Positions 20,713-34,199 of a stretch of 64,000 nucleotides of DNA are shown in pieces. The stretch's first letter is position 1, and each line of letters opens with the position of its first letter. The DNA comes from Dillenia suffruticosa (lineage: Eukaryota > Streptophyta > Magnoliopsida > Dilleniales > Dilleniaceae). The position numbers and the translations under genes are program-made. The notes below the pieces were generated by a model. It was not told where the DNA came from, made no database searches, and saw nothing but the letters and a program-made list of their open reading frames with translations. The stretch covers positions 4,960,001 through 5,024,000 of the forward strand of contig JAVTVX010000010.1 in NCBI GenBank assembly GCA_033439265.1, in the 5' to 3' direction.

Positions 20713-20911
20713 GAGTTTATTTCAACTCCAAGATAATTACTTATCTCATTTCAGTTTATTATTCTACCGCACATGTCTCTTTATGCCACCAAGCATTCTT
20801 GAATGGCATAGATAAGGAATTAGAACCAAAAATGTTTGAGAAAGTCATCAAGGGTCCTAGATGGAAGGAAACAATGAACAAGGAATTGGAAGCCCTAACT
20901 AAGAATGGCAC
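20713..20911 (+). pseudogene. Cop-7 linker/RT start remnant (right piece)
   Basis: Codons continue from 10599: VYFNSK-like sequence, HVSLCHQAFLNGIDKELEP, then KGPRWKETMNKELEALTKNG, the start of the RT. The frame has decayed. It stops at 20911, where a truncated LTR begins. Confidence 0.83.
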
Positions 20912-21150
20912 TGATGAAATTTAAATATAGCAAGCTAAGAATGAAGAAAGAAACTTCAAGAATTTAATTGAGAATTCAAAGAGAGTTTACATGCAATGAA
21001 GGCATGTTTTTTCATACCTCCCAAAGAAACATATAAGCCCTATTTATAGAGAACAAGAAGAGGGGCAAGGAGATAAGAAAAGAGAGTGAGGAGAGGGCAT
21101 TGTGCCCTCTCCAATTATGGCCGTTGGGGCTGTCCCCAACAGGGGACCCT
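20912..21150 (-). repeat. Truncated LTR of the Cop-3 family
   Basis: The first roughly 230 bp match the Cop-3 LTR (TGATGAAATTTAAATATAGC, TATA box near 21043, and one MSA-type match TGGCCGTTGGG at 21118-21128). The match fades after the CCCCAACAGGGGACC segment. No target duplication is found, so the far side was deleted or replaced. The 21151-21269 stretch is unassigned. Confidence 0.75.
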
Positions 21151-21269
21151 TGTTGAACTTAGACCTAATGATCCCTTTTTCTTCAATGGTCGTGTAAGAT
21201 TTGCAGATGGACTGTCTGTCTCTGATGAAATTTTCAACAGCTTGATTCACCTAATAAAAAAAAAAAAGA

Positions 21270-22084
21270 CCTAAAGGAATGTTTCGAGATTGATATCCAT
21301 ACAATGCTTCAAAAGAGGACATTTTGAGGCTTGAATAAAAGTTAGAATTGTACCACCACTCTGCTTGGCTCAACCATCTTGCTCACCTACCTGGTCTGTC
21401 TGATGACATGCATCTCAAATAACACTCAAAGATTGGTTTAACCTTTCACTTTGTCCATCTGTTTGAGGTGGTATGCACTGCTTAGGTTCATCTAACTTCC
21501 TACCAATCTGAACAATTCTTGTCAAAAAAGATTTGTAAAAGTTTTGTCCATATCAAATATTATAGAATCAGGCAACCCATGCAATTTGAAAACATTATCT
21601 ACAAAGGATTAACCTATAGTTAAAGCTGAATAAGGATGGTGAAGAGGTGTGAAATGGCTAAACTAGGTTAACTTGTCAACAACCACCAAAATGGGATTGT
21701 ATCCTTGGGATTCAAGTAAACATTTAATAAAGTCCATACTTACTTAAGCCCAAGATTGTAGAGAGCGGGAAGTGGTTGCAATAGGCCTGGATATTGGATA
21801 TTCTCATGTTTGTTCCTTTGGCAAATACCACATTTCTAGACAAACTTTATTTTAGTAGCTTTTAATAAAGGCCAATAGAAGGCACTTCGAACTCTCTACA
21901 GAGTGCATATCTGGCTTGAATGCCCTCCTATGGTAGAGTTGTGCATTTGTTGCATTATCTTGATTCAAAGCTGATTTCCTTCTATTATATAAATCTTATT
22001 TTTGTACTTCAATATGCCTTCTTGAAACTGGTAATCTACTCTACTACAGGATCTAAAGTTAGCTAAGCATTTAGAGTCTGACAC
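21270..22084 (-). pseudogene. Gyp-1 integrase remnant
   Basis: Read on the minus strand, this is a decayed Ty3/gypsy integrase. The order is a CQ/CN-rich zinc-finger part, LLQPLP, SMDFIKCL-like codons, SQGYNPILVVVDKLT, then HFTPLHHPYSA. Stops and frameshifts are frequent. Cop-4 splits it from the rest of Gyp-1 at 22084, with the target duplication GACAC (22080-22084 and 27174-27178). Confidence 0.8.
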
Positions 22085-22533
22085 TGTTGAAATATCAAAA
22101 AATAGAGCACAAGAAATGAAGAATACTTCTGAATTTTATTGAAGAAGAATGAGAGCATACATGGACAGATTTGATAGCATTTTTCTCATAGTTTTTGGAG
22201 ATACAATGAGGCTCTATTTATAGAGAAAAGGGAAAAATAGCCAGTAGAAAGTGATATTCCCGTTGGAGCTCAAATCCCAAGGAATTCCAACAGCTAGTTT
22301 TTTGACTGTTGAAATATATGCTGCCCAAACTGCCCCTAGCTATTTGGGTTTGCTTCCTAGACTTTTCTCCAAACTTTTGGGCTTCCTTGGGCCTATTTTT
22401 GAATGTATTTTGGGTTGGTTTAGGCTGCCCAAATGGGCCATGCTTGCTGGACAATGCACGCTGATTTTTGGACTTCTAAGTAGATGCACTTGGTTGGTGA
22501 TGAAGATGGGTTAAGTTATCCTTCTTTTCAACA
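22085..22533 (-). repeat. Cop-4 3' LTR
   Basis: This 449-bp LTR reads TGTTGA...TTCAACA, with the minus-strand TATA box CTATTTATAG near 22213. It shares a block with the Cop-2 LTR (CTGCCCCTAGCTATTTGGG). All four differences from the 5' LTR are single bases. Confidence 0.95.
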
Positions 22534-25500
22534 CTCCCCCTCAAGTTGGGTGCGTAGATATCGATAGTGCCCAACTTGTTCATGATTTCTTGAAGATGCA
22601 TTGCAGTTCCCCCTTTTGTGAAGATATCAGCTAGTTGCTCTTTTCCTTTGATGTAGGGAGTGGCTATAAGCTTTTCTTCCACCTTTTGTCGAATGAAGTG
22701 ACAATCAACTTCTATGTGTTTAGTCCTTTCCTGGAAGACCGGATTGGATGCAATATGAATTGCCGATTGATTGTCACAATGCAAGTTGATTGGTGTAGAA
22801 ACATTGAACCCTAATTCCTCTACTAGAGCCTTCAACCATACAATCTCACTGGCTGCTGACGCCATTGCTCTATACTCAGCCTCTGCACTCGATCTTGCAC
22901 CACATGTTGTTTTTTGCTCTTCCATGCTACCAAGTTGCCTCCTACGAACATGCAGTACCCGGTGGTAGATCTTCTATCCTTTGAATCGCTCGCCCAATCT
23001 GCATCGCAAAAGCCTTCAATTTGGGAGCTTTCATTGTTCTTCATCCAAATACCTAGTCCTGGTGATTTCTTGATGTAGTGAAGGATGCGCTCAACTGCTC
23101 TCCAATGACCCATCTTTGGAGAATGCATATGTTGACTAATTTGGCTCACGGCAAAGGCTATGTCTGGCCTAGTGATGGTGAGGTAGATCAGTCGTCCTAC
23201 AAGTCTTTGATATCTCTCTATGTCCTCAAGTGGCTCCTCATCATCTACTAGAGGTCCAGTGGTGACAATAGGGCTACAAGCTGGCTTTCCTCCTAGCTTT
23301 CCTGTTTCCTGCAAAAGATCAAGTGCATATTTCCTTTGGGATAGAATTAACCCATTATTACAATAGGCTAACTCAATTCCTAGGAAATACTTTAGTCTCC
23401 CTAAATCTTTAATTTCAAACCTAGAACTCAAGAAATTTCTAACTATATCTATTAAATGCATGTCATTTCCAGTAATGATGATATCATCTACGTAAACTAA
23501 GGCTATCACTATTTTATCATTGTTTTTTCTAATGAAAACAGAAGAGTCGCTATGGCATTTAACAAATCCACTACTAAGGAAAGCATGGCTTAATTTTGCA
23601 TACCATGCCCTTGGGGATTGCTTCAGCCCGTAGATAGCCTTGCGTAGTTTGCACACGTTTCCTCCTTGTTGTTGGAACCCTTGAGGAAGTTGCATGTACA
23701 CTTCTTCTTGGAGATCTCCTTGAAGGAACGCGTTTGCTACATCCATTTGAAACATGCTCCATCCATGGTTCACCGCAAGAGACATCAAGACCCTAATTGT
23801 ATTCATTTTGGCAACGGGTGCGTATGTCTCTTTGTAATCTATCCCATATGCTTGAGTGAATCCTTTAACCACAAGTCTTGCCTTAAACCTTTCAATTGAT
23901 CCATCACTTTTATATTTGATTTTGTATACCCATTTGCATCCGACAGCTCGCTTGCTCTTTGGAAGAGAGGTGACTTCCCATGTACCGTTCTTGGTCAATG
24001 CATCTAGCTCTTCCTTCATTGCCTTTCTCCACCTTGGGTCCTTGGATGCTTCATCATATGTCCTAGGCTCCTGTTCTTTATCTATGCCACTCAAAAAATT
24101 TTGGTGGCTCAAAGAAACATGTGAGATGGTATAATAATTAGAAATCGGATGTGATGTTACCTTGGAGTTATAGTAAACTCTACGGTTAATCCATTCCGAA
24201 CGGGGAACCCTAAGCCTCGTGGATCGCCTAAGGTGAGGAGCTGGTGCATCCAAATCTCCCTCTACATGCTCGGATTCTTCCTCTTCGGTTTCTTGATCTC
24301 CCCCTGAAGTGTGGGCTGCCTCCTCTTCTATGGAGTTTGATCCTTCTTCTTCATTATTTTGAGATTGCTCATTAGTCTCTTGGGAGATTCCTTCAGCAAT
24401 TGGTGGAGATGATTGATTCGGGAGAAGTAAGAAATTCCACGTGCTTGGAGTGCTCTCTTCTTCTGATGATTGATGTTCTTCATTATCTACAAAAAAGGAC
24501 TCATTCTCCACAAATATCACATCCTTAGATGTGTATGTTTGGTTAGTTTTAGGGTCATAACATCTATACCCCTTTTCAAAGGAACCATACCCCAAAAATA
24601 TGCACGTTCTACCCTTATGATCTAATTTATCCCTCATGTGTGCTGGAATATGAATGTAACATACACAACCGAATGTTCTAAGATGAGATATCTTAGGTTT
24701 TCTATCTAGTAGGGCTTCTAAGGGTGACTTGCCATCCAGGACTTGAGATGGGATAAGGTTTATTAGGTGGACAGCGGTTTTTATTCCATCACACCAAAAT
24801 TTCTTAGGCACATTTGCATGAAACATCATAGCTCTAGTTATTTCTAATATGTGCCTATTTTTCCTTTCAGCCACCCCATTTTGTTGAGGTGTGTACACAC
24901 AAGACATTTGATGTATAATGCCATTCTCTCTAAGGTAGTTTTCAAATGTCAAACTAGTGAATTCTCCACCATGGTCCGTCCTTAGAATTTTAATGTTAGC
25001 ATTGTAAAGTTTGGTCACATATCTCTCATAGCTTTTAAAGGCTTCAAAAGCTTGATCTTTGGTATTCAAAAGGTAGACCCAAGTGTACCTAGTTTTTTGG
25101 TCTACAAAAGTAATGAAATACTTGTAGCCTAAATGAGATTTGATAGGTGAAGTCCACAAATCCGAATGAACTAAATCAAAAGCATCTTTATAAATTGTTT
25201 TTGAATTGGGATACATTGATCGGGTTTCCTTTCCCAGAATACAAGCTACACAATGTCTATCTTCAATATTAATACTTGGAAATAGACGCTTTAAAGCTTG
25301 GTCACTAGGATGCCCAAAACGTTTATGCCAAAGAGATGCATCTTCTTTGATATGAGCTACGAGTGCATGATGCTTTTGATCCAAAAAATATAGATCCCCT
25401 CTTCTAGAACCCTTGCCAATCAATTGATTCGACTTGAGGTCCTGAAAAGTAACAGTGTTTGGGTCAAAAACAACTCTACACCCTTGATCCTTAGTGACTT

Positions 25501-26725
25501 TGCTAATGGACAAAAGATTTGAAGTGAGTTGGGGAACAAATAAAGCATTTGATGTTTTTCCAAAAAGTTCAATTTCCCCAATTTGCTCAACTTTCAAATC
25601 TTGCCCATTGGCAACACGGACTATCTTATGGTTAGGGATTTTTTTAAAATGCTTGATTTTTCTTCTATCCCTTACCATATGATGGTCCGTTCCCGAATCA
25701 ATGAGAAAATCTTCGAAATTGAAAGAGGATAAAGTGTTTTGATTTTTACCATTGGAGGGAGCAAGTTGTTGAAACTTCTTGGAGATGTCATTGAGTTGAC
25801 TTTGAAGAGCAGCAAAATCAGCCATGGTAGGTCCTTGAAGCTTGGTGTGAAGTACATTATGCTGCTCGGAAAGTTGCTCCCTTGGTTTGAAGGTCTTGGG
25901 CTTTAAATGAGGATGAAGGTTCCAACACTTCTCCTTCGTATGTCCTCTTTTCTTGCAATGGGTGCATATATCAATTTTCTTTGGAACTTGATGTGCTTTG
26001 GCAGCCATGTGCTCTTCAACGGTAGCCATGTGACCTTGAGCTTCAAGTCTAAGTTTGGAATTTTCTTCCAAACGCATGCTAACTTCCGTTCGTTGGATCA
26101 TATTTTGCACTTCTCTAAATGAAGGAAATTCCTTCATTCAGAGAATTTCTTGTCTAAGAAGAGAGTAGGAATCATCTAGACCCATGAGAAGACCAAAGAT
26201 TTTATCTTCTTCTTTCCTCTTTTGGAGGACTTTGAGATCTATGGAATCCGGACGGAGAGTGGAGAACTCATTCCAAGTATCCGTATATTCCCCAAAATAT
26301 TGAGGAAGTGATTTCCCTTCCTTTTTGATGTTTGAAATTTGTCGTTTGAGCTCAAAAATTCTGCCAAGGTTAGATTCTTGGCCATAAAGAGAAAACATTG
26401 TGTCCCATATTAGTTTTGCATTGGGAGCACAAGTCACCATAGCTTTGTGTGTTTCATCCATGGAATTGAGTAGAAGAAAAAACACATGATTGTCCCTCTT
26501 CTTCCATTCTCTGTAGGAAGAATCCACCTCTTCAAGTGGTTGATCAAGTATGTGACCCTCCAAGTTGTGAAGTTCCGGCACCCTTCTCATCAAGGCTGCC
26601 CATTGATAATAATTTCCTCCTCTTAATTGAATGGAGGATATATTTTGAAATTGGGTAAGGTTGATGGAAGGTGGAAGGTCACCCAACCTTGAAGAGGAAG
26701 GGATCGAAGTTTGCTCTGATACCAT
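22476..26725 (-). pseudogene. Cop-4 Gag-Pol polyprotein with two point lesions
   Basis: The frame starts at 26725 (MVSEQTS at the LTR/primer-site junction). A TGA at 26138-26140 replaces the Arg of RQEILRMKEF, consistent with CGA to TGA. The frame then runs 1101 codons: CCHC knuckle (CTHCKKRGHTKEKC), protease (FLIDSGTDHHMV), integrase (WHKRFGHPSD, RTDHGGEF, NGVAERKN), RT (LVYVDDIIITG) and RNase H (FCDADWASD). Near 22895 one base is missing in GTGGTG(T)CAAGATCG, shifting the frame. RNase H then continues (SSAEAEYRAMA, HCDNQSAIHIA) to a stop in the LTR. The key residues of each enzyme are present, so inactivation is recent. Confidence 0.93.
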
Positions 26726-27173
26726 GTTGAAATATCAAAAAATAGAGCACAAGAAATGAAGAATACTTCTGAATTTTATTGAAGAAGAATGAGAGCATAC
26801 ATGGACAGATTTGAGAGCATTTTTCTCATAGTTTTTGGAGATACAATGAGGCTCTATTTATAGAGAAAAGGGAAAAATAGCCAGTAGAAAGTGATATTCC
26901 CGTTGGAGCTCAAACCCCAAGGAATTCCAACAGCTAGTTTTTTGACTGTTGAAATATATGCTGCCCAAACTGCCCCTAACTATTTGGGTTTGCTTCCTAG
27001 ACTTTTCTCCAAACTTTTGGGCTTCCTTGGGCCTATTTTTGAATGTATTTTGGGTTGGTTTAGGCTGCCCAAATGGGCCATGCTTGCTGGACAATGCATG
27101 CTGATTTTTGGACTTCTAAGTAGATGCACTTGGTTGGTGATGAAGATGGGTTAAGTTATCCTTCTTTTCAACA
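26725..27173 (-). repeat. Cop-4 5' LTR
   Basis: This 449-bp LTR has the primer-binding site directly to its left (complement of TGGTATCAGAGC, 26713-26724). The GACAC target duplication follows at 27174-27178. Confidence 0.95.
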
Positions 27174-30118
27174 GACACTACCCATCTCCCTTATAACTCT
27201 CAATAACTTCTTTTAACCATTGTGGTTTAACCCATGATATAGCCATTATTTGCCTTAGCTATGTACCTTCGACTAGTTCTTCTCTTCTAGACAATGCATT
27301 TGCTACTCTATTTTCAACTCTTTTCTTGTATTGAATTTCATGATCTAAACCCAAGAGTTTAGTAAGCAATTTATGTTGCAATATACTAGTCAGTTTATGT
27401 TCTACCAAATACTTAAAGCTCTGGTGATTTGTTCTTATTATAAAATGATAGCCTAGATAGTGCTTCTATTTTATCACAGCTATCACTACTGCCATCAACT
27501 CTTTTTCATAAATGGAGAGTCCTTGACTCCTAGGTCCTAAGGCTTTACTTGCAAAGGCAATTGTTTGTCCTTCTTGCATTGGAACAACACCCCTACCCTT
27601 TTGAACAAGCATCTATTTCTATTACAAAAGGTTTGGAAAAATCTAGAAGCCTCATGACTGGTGCTAAATACCACTGCTTAAGTTACTGAAAGCTTTATTT
27701 ACTTCCTCTCTCCATTGAAACCTATCTTTCTTGAGTAGATCCTTCAATGGTTTTGCTATAATACCATAATTTCTGATGAATCTTCTGTAATAACCAGTGA
27801 GACTTGAGAAACTTCTTAATGCTTTGACAGAAATAGGTGTTGGCCATGTTTGAATGCTCTCAACTTTCTGAGGGCCCATTCTTACTCCAACATCAGAAAC
27901 TATATGTCCCAGGTATTCCACTTCACTTTGTGCAAATGTGCATTTAGAAAGTTTTGCAAATAGTTAGTTTTGCTTTAGAACTAAGAAGACTTCCTTGAGA
28001 TCCTGAAGATGTGTGGCTTGGCTAGGACTACATATCAATATGTCATCGAAAAATAGTAGTACAAACTTTCTAAGGTAAGACCGAAAAACATGGTTCATCA
28101 AGGCTTGGAAAGTAGTTTAAGCATTTGTCAAATCAAAAGTATCACCAAAAACTCAAAATGTCCATAATAGATTTGGAAAGTTGTTTTAGACACATCACAA
28201 GGTTTCACTCTAATTTGATAATAATCAGCCCTCAAGTCAATCTTACAAAATATTTTTGAATCATGTAACTTATTCAAAAGTTCATCAATGTTTAGAATCG
28301 GATACCTATCTTTAATTGTGAGGTTATTCATTTGCCTATGATCCACACAAACCTTCATGTGTTGTCTTTCTTTCTCACCAATAGCATAGAAGAAGCAAAA
28401 GGGCTGGAACTGGATCCGGCAATACCATTACTGATCATCTCTTCCACCTGCTTCTCTATTTCTACTTCTGGGAATGAGGTTATCTTTAGGGTCATTTTGA
28501 ATGGATAAGAACCAGGTTTGAGAGAAATTTGGTGGTCGTCAGACCTCTTAGGTGGTAAAGAATTTGGAGTGGAAAGGATGTCTTGAAACTGCTGGAGTAG
28601 CCTCTCAATTGGTTCTCGTGTACGTCTTGTATTGTTTCAGAGGGTAGAGATATGGTAGCACAATTCTAAAGTTGTTGTCTTCTAAAGCTCTTGGAGTCCT
28701 TGCCCCTTACTAGTTTCATAACCGAATTTTTTACTTGACCCAATAGGATTACTTCACCTTAACTGTCATCAAATTTGCTCTAAAGATGCGTCAAAAGTAA
28801 TGGGAATAACATTGTATATCCAATCCACTCTCAATATTATATCCCATCTTTCCAAACTAATTATCCTCAAATCAAATAGAAAATTGTATCTCTACATGGT
28901 CTACTTTACATCCTTGGCTTTAGTATAGATGCTAATTTGTCTTCCATCTGCCAGGATAGCATGTAAAGGTTCATCTGCTTCAGTATCCATCTTGAGCTCC
29001 TAAGCCAATGCTTGGTTTAAGAAGTTGTTTGAGCTTCTAGTATCCACACGTACTGTTACCTTAATATCTATGCATAGTACCTTGCAATGCTATTGTTTTC
29101 CTATTTAGTGATCTGGAGAGAACACAGAGGGATACTTTGATAGTTTCTTCATTAAGTGTTGCATTGCCTCCTTCCTCATTTAATTCTTGATTTTCTTCTT
29201 CCTCTGCTGCTATGATCAGATTAAGGTTCCTATATCTGCATTGGTGTCCAGGTGCATATTTTTCTCCGTATTTGAAGCAAAGATTAAGGTTCCTGTACTG
29301 CATTTCTTGTATTGAAATTCTAGGTGTTTTGCTTTCTAGTATAATTCCTTAATTATATTCCTTACCCTTGTTTGCAGAGTTGCTAGGGCTCAGTAGGGCC
29401 TCCAACATATATAGGCCCTCTTTTGTCATCTCCTAGATCCCAGTTTCTACCCATTGCTGACCTTCTTTGCCTAGCTAACTCCGGTGATTGTTCCTGAAGT
29501 GTAGCTATTTTGAATGCTTGAAATACTATAGTTGGTTTCATTATCCGGAATATAGGCTTTTAATTCTTCTCTAAACCCGCTTATAAAACTTGAAATGAAG
29601 TATGACTCTGGAAGTTTGGGATTTTTATGGAGCAAAATAGATCACAATTCATCAAATTTTTCTTGATACTTAGCTATTGAACCGATTTGTTATAGCGCAT
29701 TAAATTCTTCTATCTCATCCTGAGCTCCTTTGGCTTCAAAATGCAGATTACAAAATGCAGACAAAGCAATCTGGAAAACTCTTCCCACTCTACTTCCTTT
29801 TTAACCATCTTTAATCCCTAGAACCAAATTTCCGCCTTACCATGTAAGTACAGTTCCACAGTATCTACCCATACTTGACTGGATATTTGATAGACCGAAA
29901 AAAATTTGTACACATTTCCTCAGATATATCCTTAGGTTTTCTCCGGTAAACATAGATAACTTTATGCTAGTAGCTATTAAATTTGAAGTCTTTTGCACCT
30001 GTTATCTCCAACCCAACTCCAGAGTTTACTTTGATCATGGCAAACCCATCCTCGAATTGAAACTGATAGGGCAAGGGCGAAAGATCATACCCAAATGGCT
30101 ATTCTAGATAGTCCGATA
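27174..30118 (-). pseudogene. Gyp-1 RNase H, RT, protease and Gag remnant
   Basis: On the minus strand, from right to left, the order is that of Ty3/gypsy. Gag lies at about 30118-29300, with LFMFTGE-like codons and the stretch EKFDEL. The zinc knuckle is near 29250 (LCFKYGEKYAPGHQC). The protease near 29000 has DTRSSNNFLNQ, with Arg where Gly is usual. RT runs through 28360-27900 (VDHRQMNNLTIKDRYPILNI, then [28 protein letters not shown]). RNase H is at about 27660-27200 (FVIEIDACSKG, YEKELMAVV, ANALSRR). Many stops and shifts show age. No LTR is recognised on either side. Confidence 0.88.
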
Positions 30119-33100
30119 TTACCTCATTTTGTCCGACGTTATAAATAAAAAAGTTTTACTATTTAATTAAATTCATTGACCAAAAACAAATATGAAACAA
30201 CAATAATCTCCTAAATTCACAAAGGATAAATCTTGAAAAGGGATCCAAAAATAAAAATTCAAATACAATATCTTATTAGAATTGGTATATATTTTTAAGA
30301 ATAAACAAAATATACTTTTAATTTATATATTATGTTCAATAGTCAAATAAAATAACATAACTATAAATAAATAATGAACATAGAGAAATAATACATATAA
30401 GTATGAAAATTAAAACTTTACAATAAAAAATTAATGTTATGTATTTAATTTTTTCTCACTAATATCTCTAATAATTGTAATCTCGATAAATTTGATATAG
30501 ACAACTTCATGGTAAATCTTCTTTCTTATGTCTTAAATCATTCTTACTATATTTTTCAAACTATGTGAACTAATATATATATATAAGAATATATTCTTAA
30601 TCTTTGCAGAAAATTTCAATTCCTAATTATATCCGTATTTTAATTAAAATAAAAAAATAAAATTCTAAAGAAAGATTAGAGAAATTAAAAGTCTAAAGCT
30701 CATATTAAAATGTACCATAAAAACCTATGATTTGTTGAGATTAAATCCTAAATATCCACTAGTTTTATTATTTTATATGCTCAAAAAATTTCTTTCGACT
30801 TTTTTATGTTAAAATAATGTGTGATTTAATTATTCAAATAGATAAATGGTTTTACATGCTATTTATTATGATTTCATTTAATATCATATTTTATTACACT
30901 ATTTTTTATTTATTTTGTATACTTTGATTCTAAGAATAAAATAGACATAATCTAGTATTCTAGATCCAATAGTCACTTCCACCTTCCTCATCCTTACCAT
31001 CAAAATGAATTTCTTCAACCTCGGTTAGCATTTTTCCAATTTAAAGTTAACTTAAAGATAACAGTTAGATCCCACGAATTTTTCAAAAACTATTTGAAAA
31101 AAAGCTTTTTCAATAAAAAATCAAAGAAAAAGTAAAATCTCTCGTTAGAGGAGCTTTTGCCTTTCTTTTTGAATAAAAATATATGTGTTGATAAAATTAT
31201 CTCTAATTGTTTCAAATATTACAATTTTATCACATGTATAAACACTAAAAAAGATCTAACTATTTCAACATTGATAGAAAATATAAATTGTTAGTTTATT
31301 ATTTTTATAAATTTAGAAAATCTTTCAAAAAATGTGTGAGTTTTAAATATTCATGACTATTTATAATATTAGGATCTTAAAATATTTATATTCAATTTAT
31401 AAGTATTTTAGAATTATTTATGAAACTATTTATAAAATTTTTATGTCAATTACCTTTTATCATAATTTTACTAAGTTTACAACTTAGAAATGCGTTTTTC
31501 TTTTTTATTAAAAAAATTATCAAATAGTTTATCACTTAAATTTTTAAGTTATTATATTTTACACTAGTTTATAAACAAAAAATCAGAGTTTTTAACAGAA
31601 AAATGTTAGGCAAAATAGCTGATATTTTTTATATTTCAAGGGTGCATATCAGACGGTATTTGATTGATATTTTTTATATGGACCTATATTTGAACTGAGA
31701 TAAAATGAACTTATTTAAATATCAATTTATGAAATGATATAAGAAATATCAATTAAAGTGGTTGGTATTTAACGAGATTGCCTACTATGGCTAAAATCTC
31801 ATATGGGGCACAATTTGAGTCTAGCCTTAGTGCCTCCATTTGTTGCTTTGGGTTCATCCCTCACCCAGAGAAAAGGAAAAAAAAATAAATCTCCTTTAAA
31901 ACATTTTCATGAACTACATGTAACCAAAAATTAGTTTGCTCCAAGATAAAATATGGATAAGGCAATTCCAACCGTATGGTCAAGAATTGTTTTGTTCAAA
32001 TTCCTAAATGAGAAGTAATTTAAAATTTAACATGATTGTTTCAATTTTGTGTGAAAAATAAACCATGTAAAAATAAGTCTAATTATCTTTTGAAATGATA
32101 TTGTGCAACACTTTCTCATACTTCTTTTTGCCTAGCTAGGGTGAAAGCAATAGTGAATCATTTTTAAGTCAAATTCCATTGATGGTGCCAAAATTCAGAT
32201 TAAAATTTTGAATTTACTAGATAAAATTTATATGGAATATAATCTTTATTCTGAATTTTGAAAGTCACAATTTAAGGGTAGAATTTACTAGATAAAATTT
32301 ATATGGAATAAAATTATTTTATTAAATTGTGTGGTTATATTGAAGATATTTTTATTTTTGAAAAATTTTTATGATTATTTTTTGTAATAAATGTTTAAAG
32401 TATCGTTAATATAGCTGATGAAACTTTCATGAGCAGAAATAATTCTGCCCTAATGCTAAAAGAAGAATTATTTTATTTTTTAACAACTAAGAAAAAGCCT
32501 TTACTTATGTGAATGTAGTGCAATTCATTGTAATAGAAAATGCAATGTAATGAATTATATTTTATCTGTTTGCAATGTTACAAATATAATAATTAATTTT
32601 TTAATATTTTGATTATTTTTTTTTTTGGGGCTCTAATAGCATGCACTTTGTTTTAAAAGGGCAAATTGAATGCATCTGCACCTAATCACAAGAAATATAT
32701 ATCTTATCGTTCTTACATTCACAATGGTAATGTTATATTAAAATATCATATTCAACTTGCAAACTCAACATTAATGGTTGATACTTATGACATGCGGTAA
32801 GAGAGAAAAGAGGGCGAAAAAATTGCCTCTAAAATTTTCCTTCTTTTATAGATATTTGACAAACAAAATTTTCCTTGTTATCCCCAAAATGGGGGTAAAT
32901 ATTTCCATGGTTGGGTAGGATAACATGAGGGGAAGGGGGAAAAAATTACTTTCAAAGAAAATTAATACCTTTAATTTAAAGTAATTTTATACTTTTCACC
33001 AAAAAAATTAATACTTTTAATTTTAAAGAAAAAGAAATTAATTCTGATTTTATTTGAGAAACAAAACTCAAATCAAATGTATTTAAAGAAAGAAAATATG

Positions 33101-33285
33101 AATAAAATTGATTTTCTATAAAATTCATTGTTTTAAAGAAAGCATACGATACGATTTCTAGAAACATACTATAATGGGCATTGATGAAGAATGAGATCTC
33201 ATTGAAATATATTGATCCAATCAAAAATATGTATGACCGAATTGTTATCAATGTAAAAACTTACGGAGTTTAAATGATTGTTTTC
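30119..33285. other. AT-rich intergenic stretch, no gene seen
   Basis: No conserved open frame or known repeat is recognised. The only internal structure noted is a 30-bp direct repeat (32210-32239 and 32281-32310, beginning GAATTTACTAGATAAA) spaced 71 bp apart. Confidence 0.6.
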
Positions 33286-33289
33286 CAAA

Positions 33290-34000
33290 AACTTTGAATT
33301 TTATCAAAATTCGGTATTAAATTTCATCATTTTTACAATAGTATTGACGAAATAACAAAAGTATTTAAAATGAAATATTATTGTGCATATTTTTTTGCAA
33401 ATAATATAGTATTAGTTGATAAAATTAGAAAAAATATTATTACTAAATTGGAGTTATGGAAGAACACATTAAAATCTAGAGAATTTAGATTGAGTCAATA
33501 AAAAATTGAGTATATGAGATGTATGTTTGATGATAATTATCAGTATGATAAAAAATGATTAAATTAAAAGGACAAGACATATAAAAAAATGAACGTTTTA
33601 GATATTTTTTATTTATTATTCAAAATGATAATAATATAAATGAAAATATGAATCATAAGTTTCAAATGGATTAGATGAAAAAAAAGAAATACATTTTGAG
33701 TTTTTTGTAATCATATAATTCATTGCAATTGAATGAGAAATTTTACAAAACTGTATTAAGACATACATTATTGTATGATACCCAAGGTTGGACGATTAAA
33801 CAATAACAATAATATAAAATAGTTGCAACTAAAATAAGAATACTTGGCGAAAAAATAGAATTAAAAATGAAAAAATACGTATTAAATTAGGAGTGACTTC
33901 AATTTTGAATAAAATAAAAAAATATCATTTAATATGATTTGAACATATATAACGAAGAGTCAAAGATGCACTATTTAGGAGGAGCAAGACATTAAATATA
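33290..34000 (+). pseudogene. LINE (L1-like) reverse transcriptase C-terminal fragment, copy 1
   Basis: Decayed codons follow the order of plant L1-type RT C-termini: FFANNIVLVD (for the usual FADDIVLVD), KLELWKNTLKSREFRLSQ, K-EYM-C, a tryptophan/phenylalanine-rich stretch, VFCNHI, KFYKT, and then a stretch resembling LRWFGHV-RR near 33930-33960. Stops are common. The N-terminal RT, endonuclease and poly(A) tail are not recognised. Confidence 0.65.
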
Positions 34001-34199
34001 GAAAATTTAGTGAAATATCGAGATAAATCGTTGAAAATTACTATACTTAATTTTAGGGGGTGAAAACCTAAACTTGATATTTTTAATAAGAGATATTTTT
34101 AAATTAATGAGTTTAAGAATTAAATTGATTATTTTGAGAGAAAAATTAAAGTATTTAGTTTTAAAAAAATTAAAACCAATTAATATTAGATTTTATCAA

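Larger units (their letters stand above)
22085..27173 (-). mobile_element. Cop-4: near-complete Ty1/copia retrotransposon
   Basis: This 5089-bp element has two 449-bp LTRs (3' at 22085-22533, 5' at 26725-27173) that differ at four bases. A GACAC target duplication flanks it. The primer-binding site and polypurine tract are present. The polyprotein has one stop and one single-base deletion. It is inserted in the pol region of Gyp-1, between integrase and RNase H. It is the same family as the Cop-6 fragment. Confidence 0.96.

Noticed and set aside
21223..21239. TGATGAAATTTTCAACA looks like a Cop-3-type LTR start fused to its end
   Set aside because: It is only 17 bp, the flanking bases show no target duplication, and it does not match the bases left of 20912; chance similarity is more likely.
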